From NCBI RefSeq assembly GCF_000956535.1, contig NZ_JYIY01000073.1, positions 81,069 to 145,068 on the forward strand: 64,000 nucleotides of DNA, given 5' to 3'. Position numbers and translations under genes: made by a program. Positions 26,301-34,092 of this stretch are shown here, piece after piece. The DNA comes from Microbacterium ginsengisoli (GTDB taxonomy: Bacteria > Actinomycetota > Actinomycetes > Actinomycetales > Microbacteriaceae). Every line of letters starts with the position of its first letter. Position 1 is the stretch's first letter. The notes under the pieces were generated by a model that made no database searches, was not told the origin of the DNA, and saw only the letters and a list, made by a program, of their open reading frames with translations.

Positions 26301-26945
26301 GTCGGCGTCGGTGCCGGCGGCGAGGTAGGGCTGCGTGTCACTCGGGGTCGTCGACAGCGGGTCGCCCGCGAACGACGGGTTCTCGGGCGAGATGCCGGTG
26401 TCGACGACGCCGACGACGATGCCCGCGCCGGCCTTGTCGATGCCGCCGACGCCCTCCCACACTCCGCCCGCGCCCTCGAGACCGAGGAACTGGGTCGACG
26501 GGACGGCATCGGGATGCCGCACTTCGTCGGCGTAGACGCCGAGCACCCCCTTCGTGCCCTTGAGCTTCGACGCCTGCGCGCCGCTGAGGTTCGCGCTGAA
26601 GCCGTTGAGGGTGATCTGGTAGGTCGTGTCGGGTGTCACTCCGGCGCTGGAGGCGACATCCTTCTGCCGGTTCTGGAGGAACCGCGAGTACTGCTTCGCC
26701 TGCGGTGAGGCCGCGTCGAGCCGTTCGCCCTCCTTCGCCTTGGTGGGGGCGAGGCCGGGCTCGCCCCCTTCGTAGGTGGCGACGGGCTTCTCGTCGAGCA
26801 GCACGATGTAGCGGCCGCCGGGCAGATCGAGAGGGGTGGGCGCGGCGGGGCCGGGCTCGGCCGCGGTGCTCGCCGCGGCCGAGCCGCTGACGATCAGTGC
26901 GGCCAGGGTGACGGCCGCCGCAGCTTTCAGGCGGAGGTGTGCCAT
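23328..26945 (-). CDS. Secreted subtilisin-like serine protease (S8) with PA insert and C-terminal Ig-like domains
   Basis: A 1205-residue secreted protease. A signal peptide (about 1-30, AAAAVTLAALIVSGSAAAS) is followed by an I9-type propeptide (YIVLLDEKPVATYEGG...YQITLNGFSANLSG). The S8 domain has Asp in VVGVVDTGIS (about 180), His in GHGSHTASTA (about 288) and Ser in GILSGTSMAAPHIAG (about 615). A PA domain is inserted before the serine (VVCDRGSNARVEKS). A fibronectin-like domain and Ig-like repeats (GTPKVGSILTATGG type, then a SLSVTVNPYLG repeat) form the last 400 residues. No sortase motif is seen. ATG at 26945 has GGAG upstream. Likely roles are nutrient proteolysis or maturation of exported proteins. 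Confidence 0.92.
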   Translation of the reverse strand: MAHLRLKAAAAVTLAALIVSGSAAASTAAEPGPAAPTPLDLPGGRYIVLLDEKPVATYEGGEPGLAPTKAKEGERLDAASPQAKQYSRFLQNRQKDVASSAGVTPDTTYQITLNGFSANLSGAQASKLKGTKGVLGVYADEVRHPDAVPSTQFLGLEGAGGVWEGVGGIDKAGAGIVVGVVDTGISPENPSFAGDPLSTTPSDTQPYLAAGTDADGAAVTQVVYKKSDGGEFRSTVVDKPGAGKDAWSAAQYSTKLVGAQYFSEGAAATGFSFAYDYLSPRDGAGHGSHTASTAAGNNGVDATVEGVDFGAISGVAPAAKVAAYKACYDGPDPLVTTDDICALSDLLGAIDQATADGVDVINYSIGGGSATSVLQPDDISFYNAAAAGVFVSVSAGNSGPDASTADHASPWYTTVAASTIPTWEGTVELPNGFQKAGASVSVPFGERVTGPVVYSGDVALAGNANAPLCYLGSLDPAKVAGKIVVCDRGSNARVEKSQAVKEAGGIGMILVNVTPGSLDNDFHSVPTVHLPDTDRAALLDYVRGTADATATLIGENVTGVETPTPQVAGFSSRGPMLADGSDVIKPDISAPGVAILAATNNAPGADPTFGILSGTSMAAPHIAGLAALYLGERPNATPAEIKSAMMTTAYDTKDAAGAAVTDPFTQGAGHVDPTAYFSPSLLYLNGPADWAAYLQGLGLHDFGVSPIDASDLNLASIGIGSLAGSQTVTRTITATEDATFTANVDLPGFDVTVAPSTVSLKAGEKADVKITVTRTDAPVEKWTHGFLTWTGGTHAARSPIAVYPVSVDAPASVSGTGISGTADVTVTPAVTGDLDLGVSGLAPATLLTDPDLPAVPGHSGDQDTFSEEDGQYNAYMVVDVPQGSTYARFDVDSSDDTGSDLDLTVYRVVSPTDWRYYENWSSATSSADESVALIAPTAGTYLVQVNRYAFTSPFTWDATAAVVGDGAGVGSLTASPDPLPTTSGQPATYRLSWSGLDASTRYFGIVRYGDSAATTVLTVDSGAAAPVATAPPTVTGTPKVGSILTATGGTWNPADVTLAYQWLRDGSPIDGATGTTYKVTKADAGTTLSVRVTATAASSPNAGTADSAGVVVKASSSLSVTVNPYLGRTSTTFVVNLAVKPSHGPAATGAVTVWVDGRTYTADLADGKASITLPKQSRGVHVIVAQYGGSAVLDGSFGASGFLVF

Positions 26946-27085
26946 GTACTGCGCTCCATTCGTGGGGGGATGTCGGAACACGTGCCACGGCCCGGAGGCC
27001 GCGTGGGCCCGAACGTACCTCACAGCGAATTCTCAACGAACACATATCCACGGTTCATGAGAGAACTCTCACGAGAACGCGTCGC

Positions 27086-27097
27086 TACGCTGAGCGG
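27086..27097 (+). promoter_or_regulatory. Leaderless -10 box of the ECF transporter operon
   Basis: TACGCT (27086-27091) precedes GTG at 27098 by six bases. This leaves no room for a thiamine-pyrophosphate riboswitch in the mRNA. Confidence 0.5.
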
Positions 27098-27646
27098 GTG
27101 GCCGCCCGACCATCCGCCCTCTCCACCCGTGTCCTGCTGATCTGCGCCGCGATCGGCGTCGCCACCGGGCTCCTCGGGGGCATCGCCGGATGGATCACCC
27201 CGATCGTCATCGCGACCGCACCGATGCTCTACGGCCTGGTGCTCGGCGTGCACGTGCTGCCCGGCATCATCGCGCAGGAGGTCGTGCGGCTGCCCTGGGT
27301 GGCGCTGCTCGCGCACGTGCTCGCGGCGCTCGTCGCCAGCGCCACCAGCCCGCAGTGGGCGGGTCGCTACATCGGCACCGCCCTGCTCATCGGCGGCATC
27401 CAGGAGGGCGTCGCCGCCCTCACCCGGTACCGGTCGTGGGCTCCATGGCGCTTCTTCGTGTCCGCGGTCATCGTCGGTGCGATCATCGCCGTCGTCGTCG
27501 CGCTCATCGTCGACCTCGGGAGCTTCGCGCCGTGGGTTCAGGCGGCGTACCTCACGATCAGCGTGCTCGGCCCCGTCGCGTGGACGGCCGTCGGTCTCGC
27601 CGTCGGCGCCCGGCTGCGCAGCGCGGGAGTCGCCGCCCGTCGCTGA
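27098..27646 (+). CDS. ykoE: ECF transporter substrate-binding (S) subunit, YkoE-like
   Basis: A 182-residue membrane protein with about five hydrophobic segments, beginning RVLLICAAIGVATGLLGGIAGW and containing GLVLGVHVLPGIIAQEVVRLPWVALLAHVLAA (given as part of a run of helices). Size and position before a double ATPase and a T subunit match the YkoE family, proposed to import a thiamine precursor (hydroxymethylpyrimidine). The substrate here is inference. The GTG start follows TACGCT by six bases. Cobalt, biotin or another vitamin remain possible. Confidence 0.72.
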   Translation: MAARPSALSTRVLLICAAIGVATGLLGGIAGWITPIVIATAPMLYGLVLGVHVLPGIIAQEVVRLPWVALLAHVLAALVASATSPQWAGRYIGTALLIGGIQEGVAALTRYRSWAPWRFFVSAVIVGAIIAVVVALIVDLGSFAPWVQAAYLTISVLGPVAWTAVGLAVGARLRSAGVAARR

Positions 27647-27682
27647 CAGGATCCTCCCGCGGGCAGCCGGGTAGGTTAGGTG

Positions 27683-29446
27683 ATGCTCACTTCCGTCGGT
27701 CGAGGTCTCGTGTCCCCTGCTCCCGTCATCCACGCGAACGGCGTCGCCGTGCGCCACATCGACGCCGACACGCCGGTGCCCGCGGGCGCGAGCTTGAGCG
27801 CTCACCCTGGCGAGGTGGTGCTGCTGCTCGGGCCGAGCGGGTCGGGAAAGTCGACGTTCGCGCTCACCCTCAACGGACTCATCCCGCACCACCTCGACGC
27901 CGAGGTGACGGGGGACGTCGTGATCGGGGATGCCGCGGCATCCGCGTCGACCGTCGCCGAGCTGTCGTCGCGGGTCGCCCTGGTCTTCCAGGACCCGGAT
28001 GCGCAGATCGTGACCGCCCGCGTGCGCGACGAGGTCGCCTTCGGCCCCGAGAACCTGCGCGTCCCGCTCGCCGAGATCGCGACGCGCGTCGAGGCGGCCC
28101 TGCGGCGACTCGACCTGTGGGAGCGCCGTGACGACGACCCCGACATCCTCTCCGGAGGCGGTCGGCAGCGGCTCGCGATCGCCGCGGCCCTCGCAATGGG
28201 CACCCCCGCGATCGTGCTCGACGAGCCGACCGCGAACCTCGATCCGGCCGGCGCCGCCGAGGTGTTTGCCGCCCTGCGCGACCTGGCGTCGGCCGGCGAT
28301 CACGCGATCGTCGTGATCGAGCACGATCTCGACGAGCTGGTCGAGGTGGCCCACCGCGTGGTCGTGCTCGATGCCACCGGTCGCACGGTCGCCGACGGCT
28401 CGGTCGACGACGTGCTGCGCGCCCGCGCCGCCGAGCTCGATGCCCTCGGTGTCTGGCTTCCCGCGGTCACCCTGGCGGCCCTGCGGCTGCAGCGCGCCGG
28501 GGTTCCGATCGAGCGGATGCCGCTGACCGCCGCCGAGCTGCGCGCCGCCGTCGCGGCGGCCCCGCCGATCGATGCGACGGCCGACGCACCGTCGTCGTCT
28601 GCGGCGCGCACGCCGGCCGACGCCTCCAGGACCTCTCCCGCCGCGAACGCCGTCGAAGTGTCGGGACTCACGCTGCGCCACGGGCGCGACGAGGTGCTGC
28701 ACGACGTCTCCCTCACGATCGCCGCGGGCGAGTTCGTCGCGATCGTCGGCCCCAACGGCGCCGGCAAGACGACGCTCGCGCAGGCGATCGCGGGCGTGCG
28801 ACGCACGCCGCGCGGCACCGTCCACGTGCGGGGCGCGGACGTCGCGCGCCGACGCACCACCCGGCGCATCGGTTTCGTGTTCCAGAACCCCGAGCATCAG
28901 TTCGTGGCACCGACGGTGCGGGAGGAACTCGCGTACAGCCTGCGCGGGCGCTCGGCCGCCGAGGTCGCCGAGCGGGTCGACGCCATGCTCGAGCGGTTCG
29001 ATCTGACGGCGCACGCGACGCGGCATCCGTTTCTGCTGTCGGGGGGCCAGAAGCGGCGCCTGTCCGTCGCGACCGCGCTCATCGGGGGCGCCGACGTGCT
29101 GGTGCTCGACGAGCCGACCTACGGGCAGGATCGCGCCCGCGCCGACGAGCTGCTGCGCCTGCTGGGCGACCTGCACGCGCAGGGCACGACGGTCGTCGTG
29201 GTGACGCACGACATGCAGGTGGTCGCCGAGCACGCCGAGCGGGTGCTCGTGATCGAGCGCGGCCGGGTGATCGCGGATGCCTCCCCCGCCGTGCTGTTCG
29301 CCGACGAACCGCTCGTGCGGCGTGCGCGGCTACGGGTGCCGCCGTTGCGGGTCGCGTTCGCCGATCTGCCTGGCCAGCCGGCGCTGTCGGGTGTGATGCG
29401 GCTCGCCGACCTCGACGCCGTGCGGGGAACGACGGTGGCCGGATGA
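27683..29446 (+). CDS. ykoD: ECF transporter energy-coupling ATPase, two ABC domains fused (YkoD-like)
   Basis: About 587 residues with two complete ABC ATPase domains. Domain 1 has Walker A LGPSGSGKST, signature LSGGGRQRLA and Walker B IVLDEPTANLD. Domain 2 has VGPNGAGKTT, LSGGQKRRLS and VLVLDEPTYGQD. A 50-residue Ala/Pro-rich linker lies between them. It powers uptake by the neighbouring S and T subunits. ATG at 27683 lies five bases after TAGGTT; an adjacent in-frame GTG at 27680 is possible. The last codon overlaps the T-subunit start (ATGA). Confidence 0.9.
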   Translation: MLTSVGRGLVSPAPVIHANGVAVRHIDADTPVPAGASLSAHPGEVVLLLGPSGSGKSTFALTLNGLIPHHLDAEVTGDVVIGDAAASASTVAELSSRVALVFQDPDAQIVTARVRDEVAFGPENLRVPLAEIATRVEAALRRLDLWERRDDDPDILSGGGRQRLAIAAALAMGTPAIVLDEPTANLDPAGAAEVFAALRDLASAGDHAIVVIEHDLDELVEVAHRVVVLDATGRTVADGSVDDVLRARAAELDALGVWLPAVTLAALRLQRAGVPIERMPLTAAELRAAVAAAPPIDATADAPSSSAARTPADASRTSPAANAVEVSGLTLRHGRDEVLHDVSLTIAAGEFVAIVGPNGAGKTTLAQAIAGVRRTPRGTVHVRGADVARRRTTRRIGFVFQNPEHQFVAPTVREELAYSLRGRSAAEVAERVDAMLERFDLTAHATRHPFLLSGGQKRRLSVATALIGGADVLVLDEPTYGQDRARADELLRLLGDLHAQGTTVVVVTHDMQVVAEHAERVLVIERGRVIADASPAVLFADEPLVRRARLRVPPLRVAFADLPGQPALSGVMRLADLDAVRGTTVAG

Positions 29447-30240
29447 CCACCGCCACTCCCATCGACGCGTCGGCACCGACGGTGATCCGCACGCGTCTCG
29501 GACTCGATCCGCTGACACTGTTCGCCGCGGTGATCCCGGCCTCGATCGGGCTCGTGTTCACGCGCGACCTGGTGGTGCCGCTGGTGTTCCTCGGCATCGG
29601 GCTGGCGCTCGCGCTGATCGTCTCGCGCGTGTCGGCACGCGTGCTCGCTCTGCTCGTGCTGGCGCTGCCGGTCGCGATCGTCGCGCTCGCGCTGCTGTTC
29701 GCGCTGTGGGTCGACCCCGCCACGGTCGCCGACACCCGCGTCGCGGTGGGCATCGCCGGGCGCGACCTCACCGTCGGCGCGCTCACCGTCGGGGCGGCCA
29801 CGGCACTGCGGCTGGCGGCCATCACCGCGCTGCTGTTCGCCGCGGGCTCGGCGGCCGACGGACCGGACCTCGTGCGGGCGCTCGTGCAGCACCTGCGCGT
29901 GCCTTACCGCGTCGGTTACGCCGCCCTCGCCGCGCTGCGTTTCGTGCCCCGGTTCGCGCGCGAGCTCGACGTCATCCGGCGCGCGCACCGGGTGAGGGAT
30001 GCCGCGGCCCCCGGCCCGTTCACCGCGCTCGCGCGGGGATTCGGCTACGCGGTGCCGCTGCTGGCCGGGGCCATCCGCCACGCGGAACGCGTGGCGCTCG
30101 CGATGGACGCGCGCGCGTTCGGCGCCCACGCGACTCGCACCGAGCCGCGGGTCGCACGCTGGCATCGCCTCGACACCGCCGTGGTCGCCGGCGGCTGGGT
30201 GCTCACCGTCGCGGTCTTCGTCGTCGTCGCCGCATCCTGA
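29443..30240 (+). CDS. ykoC: ECF transporter transmembrane (T) subunit, YkoC/CbiQ-like
   Basis: A 265-residue membrane protein with about five segments and the EcfT coupling-helix motifs: ALRFVPRFARELDVIRRAHRV and ERVALAMDARAFGAH, the two Ala-Arg-Gly-type helices that contact the ATPases. It couples ATP hydrolysis to the S subunit. Its ATG overlaps the ATPase stop, and a strong hairpin follows the stop. Confidence 0.88.
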   Translation: MTTATPIDASAPTVIRTRLGLDPLTLFAAVIPASIGLVFTRDLVVPLVFLGIGLALALIVSRVSARVLALLVLALPVAIVALALLFALWVDPATVADTRVAVGIAGRDLTVGALTVGAATALRLAAITALLFAAGSAADGPDLVRALVQHLRVPYRVGYAALAALRFVPRFARELDVIRRAHRVRDAAAPGPFTALARGFGYAVPLLAGAIRHAERVALAMDARAFGAHATRTEPRVARWHRLDTAVVAGGWVLTVAVFVVVAAS

Positions 30241-30283
30241 CCCGAGACCCACGCCGCGGGGCGGCGGCTCCTGCCCGCGCATG

Positions 30284-30319
30284 ACGAGGGGGACGAGGCA
30301 TCCGCCCCGTCCCCCTCGT
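30284..30319. terminator. Bidirectional terminator hairpin
   Basis: ACGAGGGGGACG (30284-30295) pairs perfectly with CGTCCCCCTCGT (30308-30319) around 12 bases, between convergent stop codons. No T-run on either strand. Confidence 0.65.
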
Positions 30320-30327
30320 GCCGAGCG

Positions 30328-31491
30328 TCAGCGCTTGCCGACGATCTGACGCGACACGATGTCGCGCATGATCTCGTTCGTGCCGCCGTAGATGCGGTGC
30401 ACGCGCGCGTCGAGGAACGCCCGGGCGATCGGGTACTCGGTGATGTAGCCGTAGCCGCCGTGCAGCTGCACGCCGAGGTCGAGCAGCTCCCACTCGCGGT
30501 CGGTCGCCCAGAACTTCACCTTCGCGGCCTCCTCGGCCGTGAGCTTCTTGTCCTTGTAGAGCAGCATCGCGCGGTCGATGTACGCCCACATCACATCGAC
30601 GGTCGTGGCCATGTCGGCGAGACGGAACCGGGTGTTCTGGAAGTCGGAGATCGACTGGCCGAACGCCTCACGGCTGAGCGTGTAGTCGCGCGTCCAGACG
30701 AACGCGGCCTCGCCCGCGGCGGCCGCCGCGACACCGATCGAGAGGCGCTCGAGAGGCAGGTTCATCATGAGCTGGATGAAGCCGAGGCCCTCCTTGCCGC
30801 CGATGAGGTTCTCGTCGGGCACGAAGACGTCGCTGAACGAGAGTTCGGCGGTGTCCCACCCGTGGAAGCCCATCTTCTCGAGCTTCTTGCCGTGGTCGAA
30901 GCCCTCCATGCCGCTCTCGAGGATCAGCAGGCTGAAGGCCTCGGGACGGTTGCCCTCACCGGTCTTCACGAACGTGACGACGATGTCCGCGGTCTTGCCC
31001 GAGGAGATGAAGGTCTTGGCGCCGTTGACGATGTAGCCGCCGTCGACCTTCTTCGCGGTGGTCTTGATGCCGCGCAGGTCGCTGCCCGCGCCGGGCTCGG
31101 TCATCGCAAGCGCACCGAGCACCTCGCCGGTGGCCATGCGCGGGAGCCACTTCTCCTTCTGCTCCTGGGTGCCCATGTGCACGAGGTACGGAACCGCCAG
31201 GTCGTCCTGGATGCCGAACGCACCGGCGAGCGAGCCCTGTCCGACGCCGATCGTCTCCTCGAGCACGATCGAGCGGAAGCGGTAGTCCTGCAGCATGCCG
31301 GCGCCGCCGAACTCCTCCGGCACCGACAGGCCGATGATGCCCGCCTCGCCCGCGGCCAGCATGGTCGCGCGGTCGATCTCGCCGTCCTTCTCCCACTGCA
31401 CGCGCTTCTCGTTCGTCGCGTACCGCTTGAGGAACTCCTTGACGACGTCGCGGAACGCCTCGTGGTCCTCGTCGTAGATGTCGCGCTCCAT
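30328..31491 (-). CDS. Acyl-CoA dehydrogenase
   Basis: A 387-residue homotetrameric-type flavoprotein. ALAMTEPGAGSDLRGIKTTA (middle-domain FAD/substrate signature), FISSGKTADIVVT, and a C-terminal QLHGGYGYITEYPIARAFLDARVHRIYGGTNEIM (given in part), which contains the FAD-binding and catalytic glutamate region. It catalyses alpha,beta-dehydrogenation of an acyl-CoA and passes electrons to electron-transfer flavoprotein. ATG at 31491 has GGAAGGA upstream; the open frame before it is out of family. Confidence 0.92.
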   Translation of the reverse strand: MERDIYDEDHEAFRDVVKEFLKRYATNEKRVQWEKDGEIDRATMLAAGEAGIIGLSVPEEFGGAGMLQDYRFRSIVLEETIGVGQGSLAGAFGIQDDLAVPYLVHMGTQEQKEKWLPRMATGEVLGALAMTEPGAGSDLRGIKTTAKKVDGGYIVNGAKTFISSGKTADIVVTFVKTGEGNRPEAFSLLILESGMEGFDHGKKLEKMGFHGWDTAELSFSDVFVPDENLIGGKEGLGFIQLMMNLPLERLSIGVAAAAAGEAAFVWTRDYTLSREAFGQSISDFQNTRFRLADMATTVDVMWAYIDRAMLLYKDKKLTAEEAAKVKFWATDREWELLDLGVQLHGGYGYITEYPIARAFLDARVHRIYGGTNEIMRDIVSRQIVGKR

Positions 31492-31637
31492 GTGCGCAGT
31501 CCTTCCGTCTTCGCTTCGGCGGGATACCCGCTCGCGGCTGCGCTCGTGGCCACGCCGCCCCTGCGATCCTAGGTCGCGAGGCGGGCCGCAGGCCAGGGCA
31601 TTGTGGAATTGCATGTCACCGTCTGCGGAACTCGGTG

Positions 31638-32354
31638 TCAGCGTTGTGGGGATGCCGCAACCGGGCCGGAGCAGCGGGATTCCGCGGCGATCCGGTACCG
31701 CGTTCGGGGGCGACCGGCAGTGCCGTAGTCAAGTGACCGGGTCGCGGTGCCCGAGTCGGCGAGGTGCTCGAGGTAGCGCCGACAGCTGACGCGAGAGAGT
31801 CCCGCGAGGTCCGCGATTTCGGCAGCGCTCGCCTCGCCCGCCTCGGCGAGCGCACTGCGCACGACGAGGAGCGTCGGAGCACTCAAACCCTTGGGCAGCT
31901 GCCGCCTGGCGCCGGGTCGCATCAGAGCATCGACCGAATCCTGGTCGAGCCCCGGGCGCACTGACTGCGGCACCCGTCGCTCAGCAAGGACATCGTCGAT
32001 ACGCGCATGAAGATCGTCCGCCGTGAACGGCTTCACCAGGTAATGCCGAGCACCGCGCATGCGAGCCGCTCGCACGGTGTCGACGTCACGGGCCGCCGTC
32101 ACCGCGATGACCTCCGGCTGCACGATCGTGCCGTCGGAACGCAGCACCCGCAGGGCCTCGAGCCCGGTGAAACCGGGGAGGAACACGTCGAGCAGCACGA
32201 GATCGGGCGCGAGATCGCGCACCAGTCGCACCGCTTCCGGACCGGTCGCAGCCGTGCCCACGACCTGACATCCGCCGTGGGCGTCCACGAACCGGGCGTG
32301 CAGAGATGCGACGGCCGGAACATCGTCGACGATGAGCACGCGGAGGACGTTCAT
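31638..32354 (-). CDS. Response regulator of the CitB/DcuR type
   Basis: A 238-residue DNA-binding regulator. The receiver domain begins VLRVLIVDDVPAV, with the phospho-acceptor Asp in LVLLDVFLPGFTG (about residue 58) and Lys in YLVKPF. The C-terminal half has a helix-turn-helix (EASAAEIADLAGLSRVSCRRYLEHL), the arrangement in CitB and DcuR. Its ATG overlaps the stop of the sensor kinase gene (32351-32354). It probably activates tctCBA, which lies divergently on the other side of the kinase gene. Confidence 0.9.
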   Translation of the reverse strand: MNVLRVLIVDDVPAVASLHARFVDAHGGCQVVGTAATGPEAVRLVRDLAPDLVLLDVFLPGFTGLEALRVLRSDGTIVQPEVIAVTAARDVDTVRAARMRGARHYLVKPFTADDLHARIDDVLAERRVPQSVRPGLDQDSVDALMRPGARRQLPKGLSAPTLLVVRSALAEAGEASAAEIADLAGLSRVSCRRYLEHLADSGTATRSLDYGTAGRPRTRYRIAAESRCSGPVAASPQR

Positions 32355-33928
32355 CGTGTGGTCACCGCCATCGGCACCCGTAGCTCGACCTCGAAGCACG
32401 CCCCGCCCCAGGGAGACCGCGACACCCGGGCCCCGCCACCGCGACGCCGCGCGACCCGCGCGACGAGAGCGAGGCCGATGCCGCGGCGGCGACCGGCGAC
32501 ATCCTTCGTGCTGAACCCTTCGTCGAAGGCGCGCCGAGCGACCTCATCGTCGAGGCCGGGGCCCGAATCGTTCACCCTCACACGCACCTCGCCCGACACC
32601 GCCTGCACGACCACCGCGACGCGATCCTCGGCACGACACGCGTCGAACGCGTTGTCGATGAGGTTGCCGATCACCGTGCGCAGATCATCGGATGCCTCCC
32701 CCGGCACCGTCCCCTCGACGTCCACCGTCATCACGAGCCCCCGCTCGCGCGCCTGCGCGAGCTTCACCGACAGCAGCGCCGCCAGTTCCGCGCCGAGGTT
32801 CGCGGCCGGCTCATCGACGGCGAGCGCCCCGCCTGAGCGACTCTTTGCGACGAACTCCCGAGCCTCATCGATCTGGCCGATCTCGAGCAGTCCGGAGATG
32901 ACATGCAGGGAGTTGGAGAACTCGTGTGCCTGCGCGCGCAGTCCGTCGGTGAGCGACTGCGCGCCATCCATCTCCCGCAGCGCCGCGTGGAGCTCGGTGT
33001 GATCCCTCAGCAGCAGAGTGCCGCCCACGCGCCGGCCGTCATCGTCGATCGTGCCGGTGCCGCGGGCGATCAGTGCCCGCTCGCCCGCCAGCACGAGTCG
33101 CCCGTCGGGCTCGCCTTCCTCGAGCACGGCGAGGATCGGCGCATCGACCACCTCGGTGAGCGGGCGCCCGACCAGATCGTCGACGTTGAGCAGTCGTGCT
33201 GCGGCGTCGTTGGCCATCGAGACACGGCCGTCGCTGTCGACGGTGACGACACCCTCACTGAGACGGTGGAGCATCGTCTCCCGGCTGTCGACGAGCTCGG
33301 CGATCTGCTGGGGCTCCAGCCGGAAGATGCGCCGGCGAACGAGGGCGGTGACTCCAGCCGCTCCGAACACGCCGACCAGCGTCGACCCGGCGACCGCGAC
33401 CAGCAGCCAGGGCAGCCAGATCTGCACGTCCGCGGCGAGGGCCGACTCCAGCATGCCGACGGACACGGTTCCGATCACGCGCTGCGCGTCGTCAAAGATC
33501 GGGACCTTCACGCGCCACGACTCGCCGAGGGTCCCGGTCTGCGTGCCGACATAGACCTCACCGGACAGCGGAACCGAGGGATCGGTCGACACCTTCTCGC
33601 CGATGCGCTCAGGGTTCGGATGGCTCAGCCGAATGCCGGCGGCATCCGTCACGACGACATAGGCGAGCTGCGAGGACTCGCGCAGCACCTCGGCGATCGG
33701 CTGGATCTTCGCGCTCGGATTCGGCGAGTCGAGGGCGTCATGGATCGAGGGCAAACGGGCGATCGATTGAGCGACGCCGACCATGCGCTCACGATGGGCG
33801 TCTCTGATGGCCAGTTCCTGCACGCTGATGGCGACCGCGCCCGTCGCGACCGTCACCACGCACACGATGGCGGCCTGCAGCAGAAGCAACTGCAGCCTCA
33901 GCGACATTGCTCGGCGCATGGAGGACAT
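32351..33928 (-). CDS. Sensor histidine kinase of the CitA/DcuS type
   Basis: A 525-residue membrane kinase. Transmembrane segment 1 (about 10-32) is followed by an extracytoplasmic PAS-like ligand domain (about 33-165, with YVVVTDAAGIRLSHPNPERIG), then segment 2 (about 170-192) and a cytoplasmic PAS domain. The H-box is RAQAHEFSNSLHVISGL, and the ATPase domain has NLIDNAFDA, DSGPGL and RRGIGLALV. CitA/DcuS sensors detect citrate or C4-dicarboxylates. The divergent tctCBA operon makes a tricarboxylate the likely signal. The start is uncertain among ATGs at 33928, 33919 and 33907. Confidence 0.9.
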   Translation of the reverse strand: MSSMRRAMSLRLQLLLLQAAIVCVVTVATGAVAISVQELAIRDAHRERMVGVAQSIARLPSIHDALDSPNPSAKIQPIAEVLRESSQLAYVVVTDAAGIRLSHPNPERIGEKVSTDPSVPLSGEVYVGTQTGTLGESWRVKVPIFDDAQRVIGTVSVGMLESALAADVQIWLPWLLVAVAGSTLVGVFGAAGVTALVRRRIFRLEPQQIAELVDSRETMLHRLSEGVVTVDSDGRVSMANDAAARLLNVDDLVGRPLTEVVDAPILAVLEEGEPDGRLVLAGERALIARGTGTIDDDGRRVGGTLLLRDHTELHAALREMDGAQSLTDGLRAQAHEFSNSLHVISGLLEIGQIDEAREFVAKSRSGGALAVDEPAANLGAELAALLSVKLAQARERGLVMTVDVEGTVPGEASDDLRTVIGNLIDNAFDACRAEDRVAVVVQAVSGEVRVRVNDSGPGLDDEVARRAFDEGFSTKDVAGRRRGIGLALVARVARRRGGGARVSRSPWGGACFEVELRVPMAVTTR

Positions 33929-33971
33929 TCTGCCCGTTGGGCGGCGCTGACGGCGGCGCGCACGAGACCAA

Positions 33972-34004
33972 TACTTTCCGAACCCTCGCTTACTTTCGCA
34001 AGCG
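33972..34004. promoter_or_regulatory. Candidate response-regulator sites between the sensor kinase and tctC
   Basis: TACTTTC occurs at 33972-33978 and again at 33991-33997, a 19-base spacing (about two helix turns). The second copy sits inside an inverted repeat CGCTT-N8-AAGCG (33987-34004). This is in the 164-base divergent gap and is a plausible binding region for the CitB-type regulator. Confidence 0.4.
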
Positions 34005-34092
34005 CGCCCGAGCACATCGACCCCCCTAACGTCGGGTGGCATTGAGGGGATGCGACGGCGCATCCCCGTACTCGAAGGAGAGTCGACCTCAC

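Noticed and set aside
26946..27097. A TPP riboswitch before the ykoE-like gene
   Set aside because: The start codon lies six bases after a -10 box, and no thiamine-box sequence is visible in this gap.
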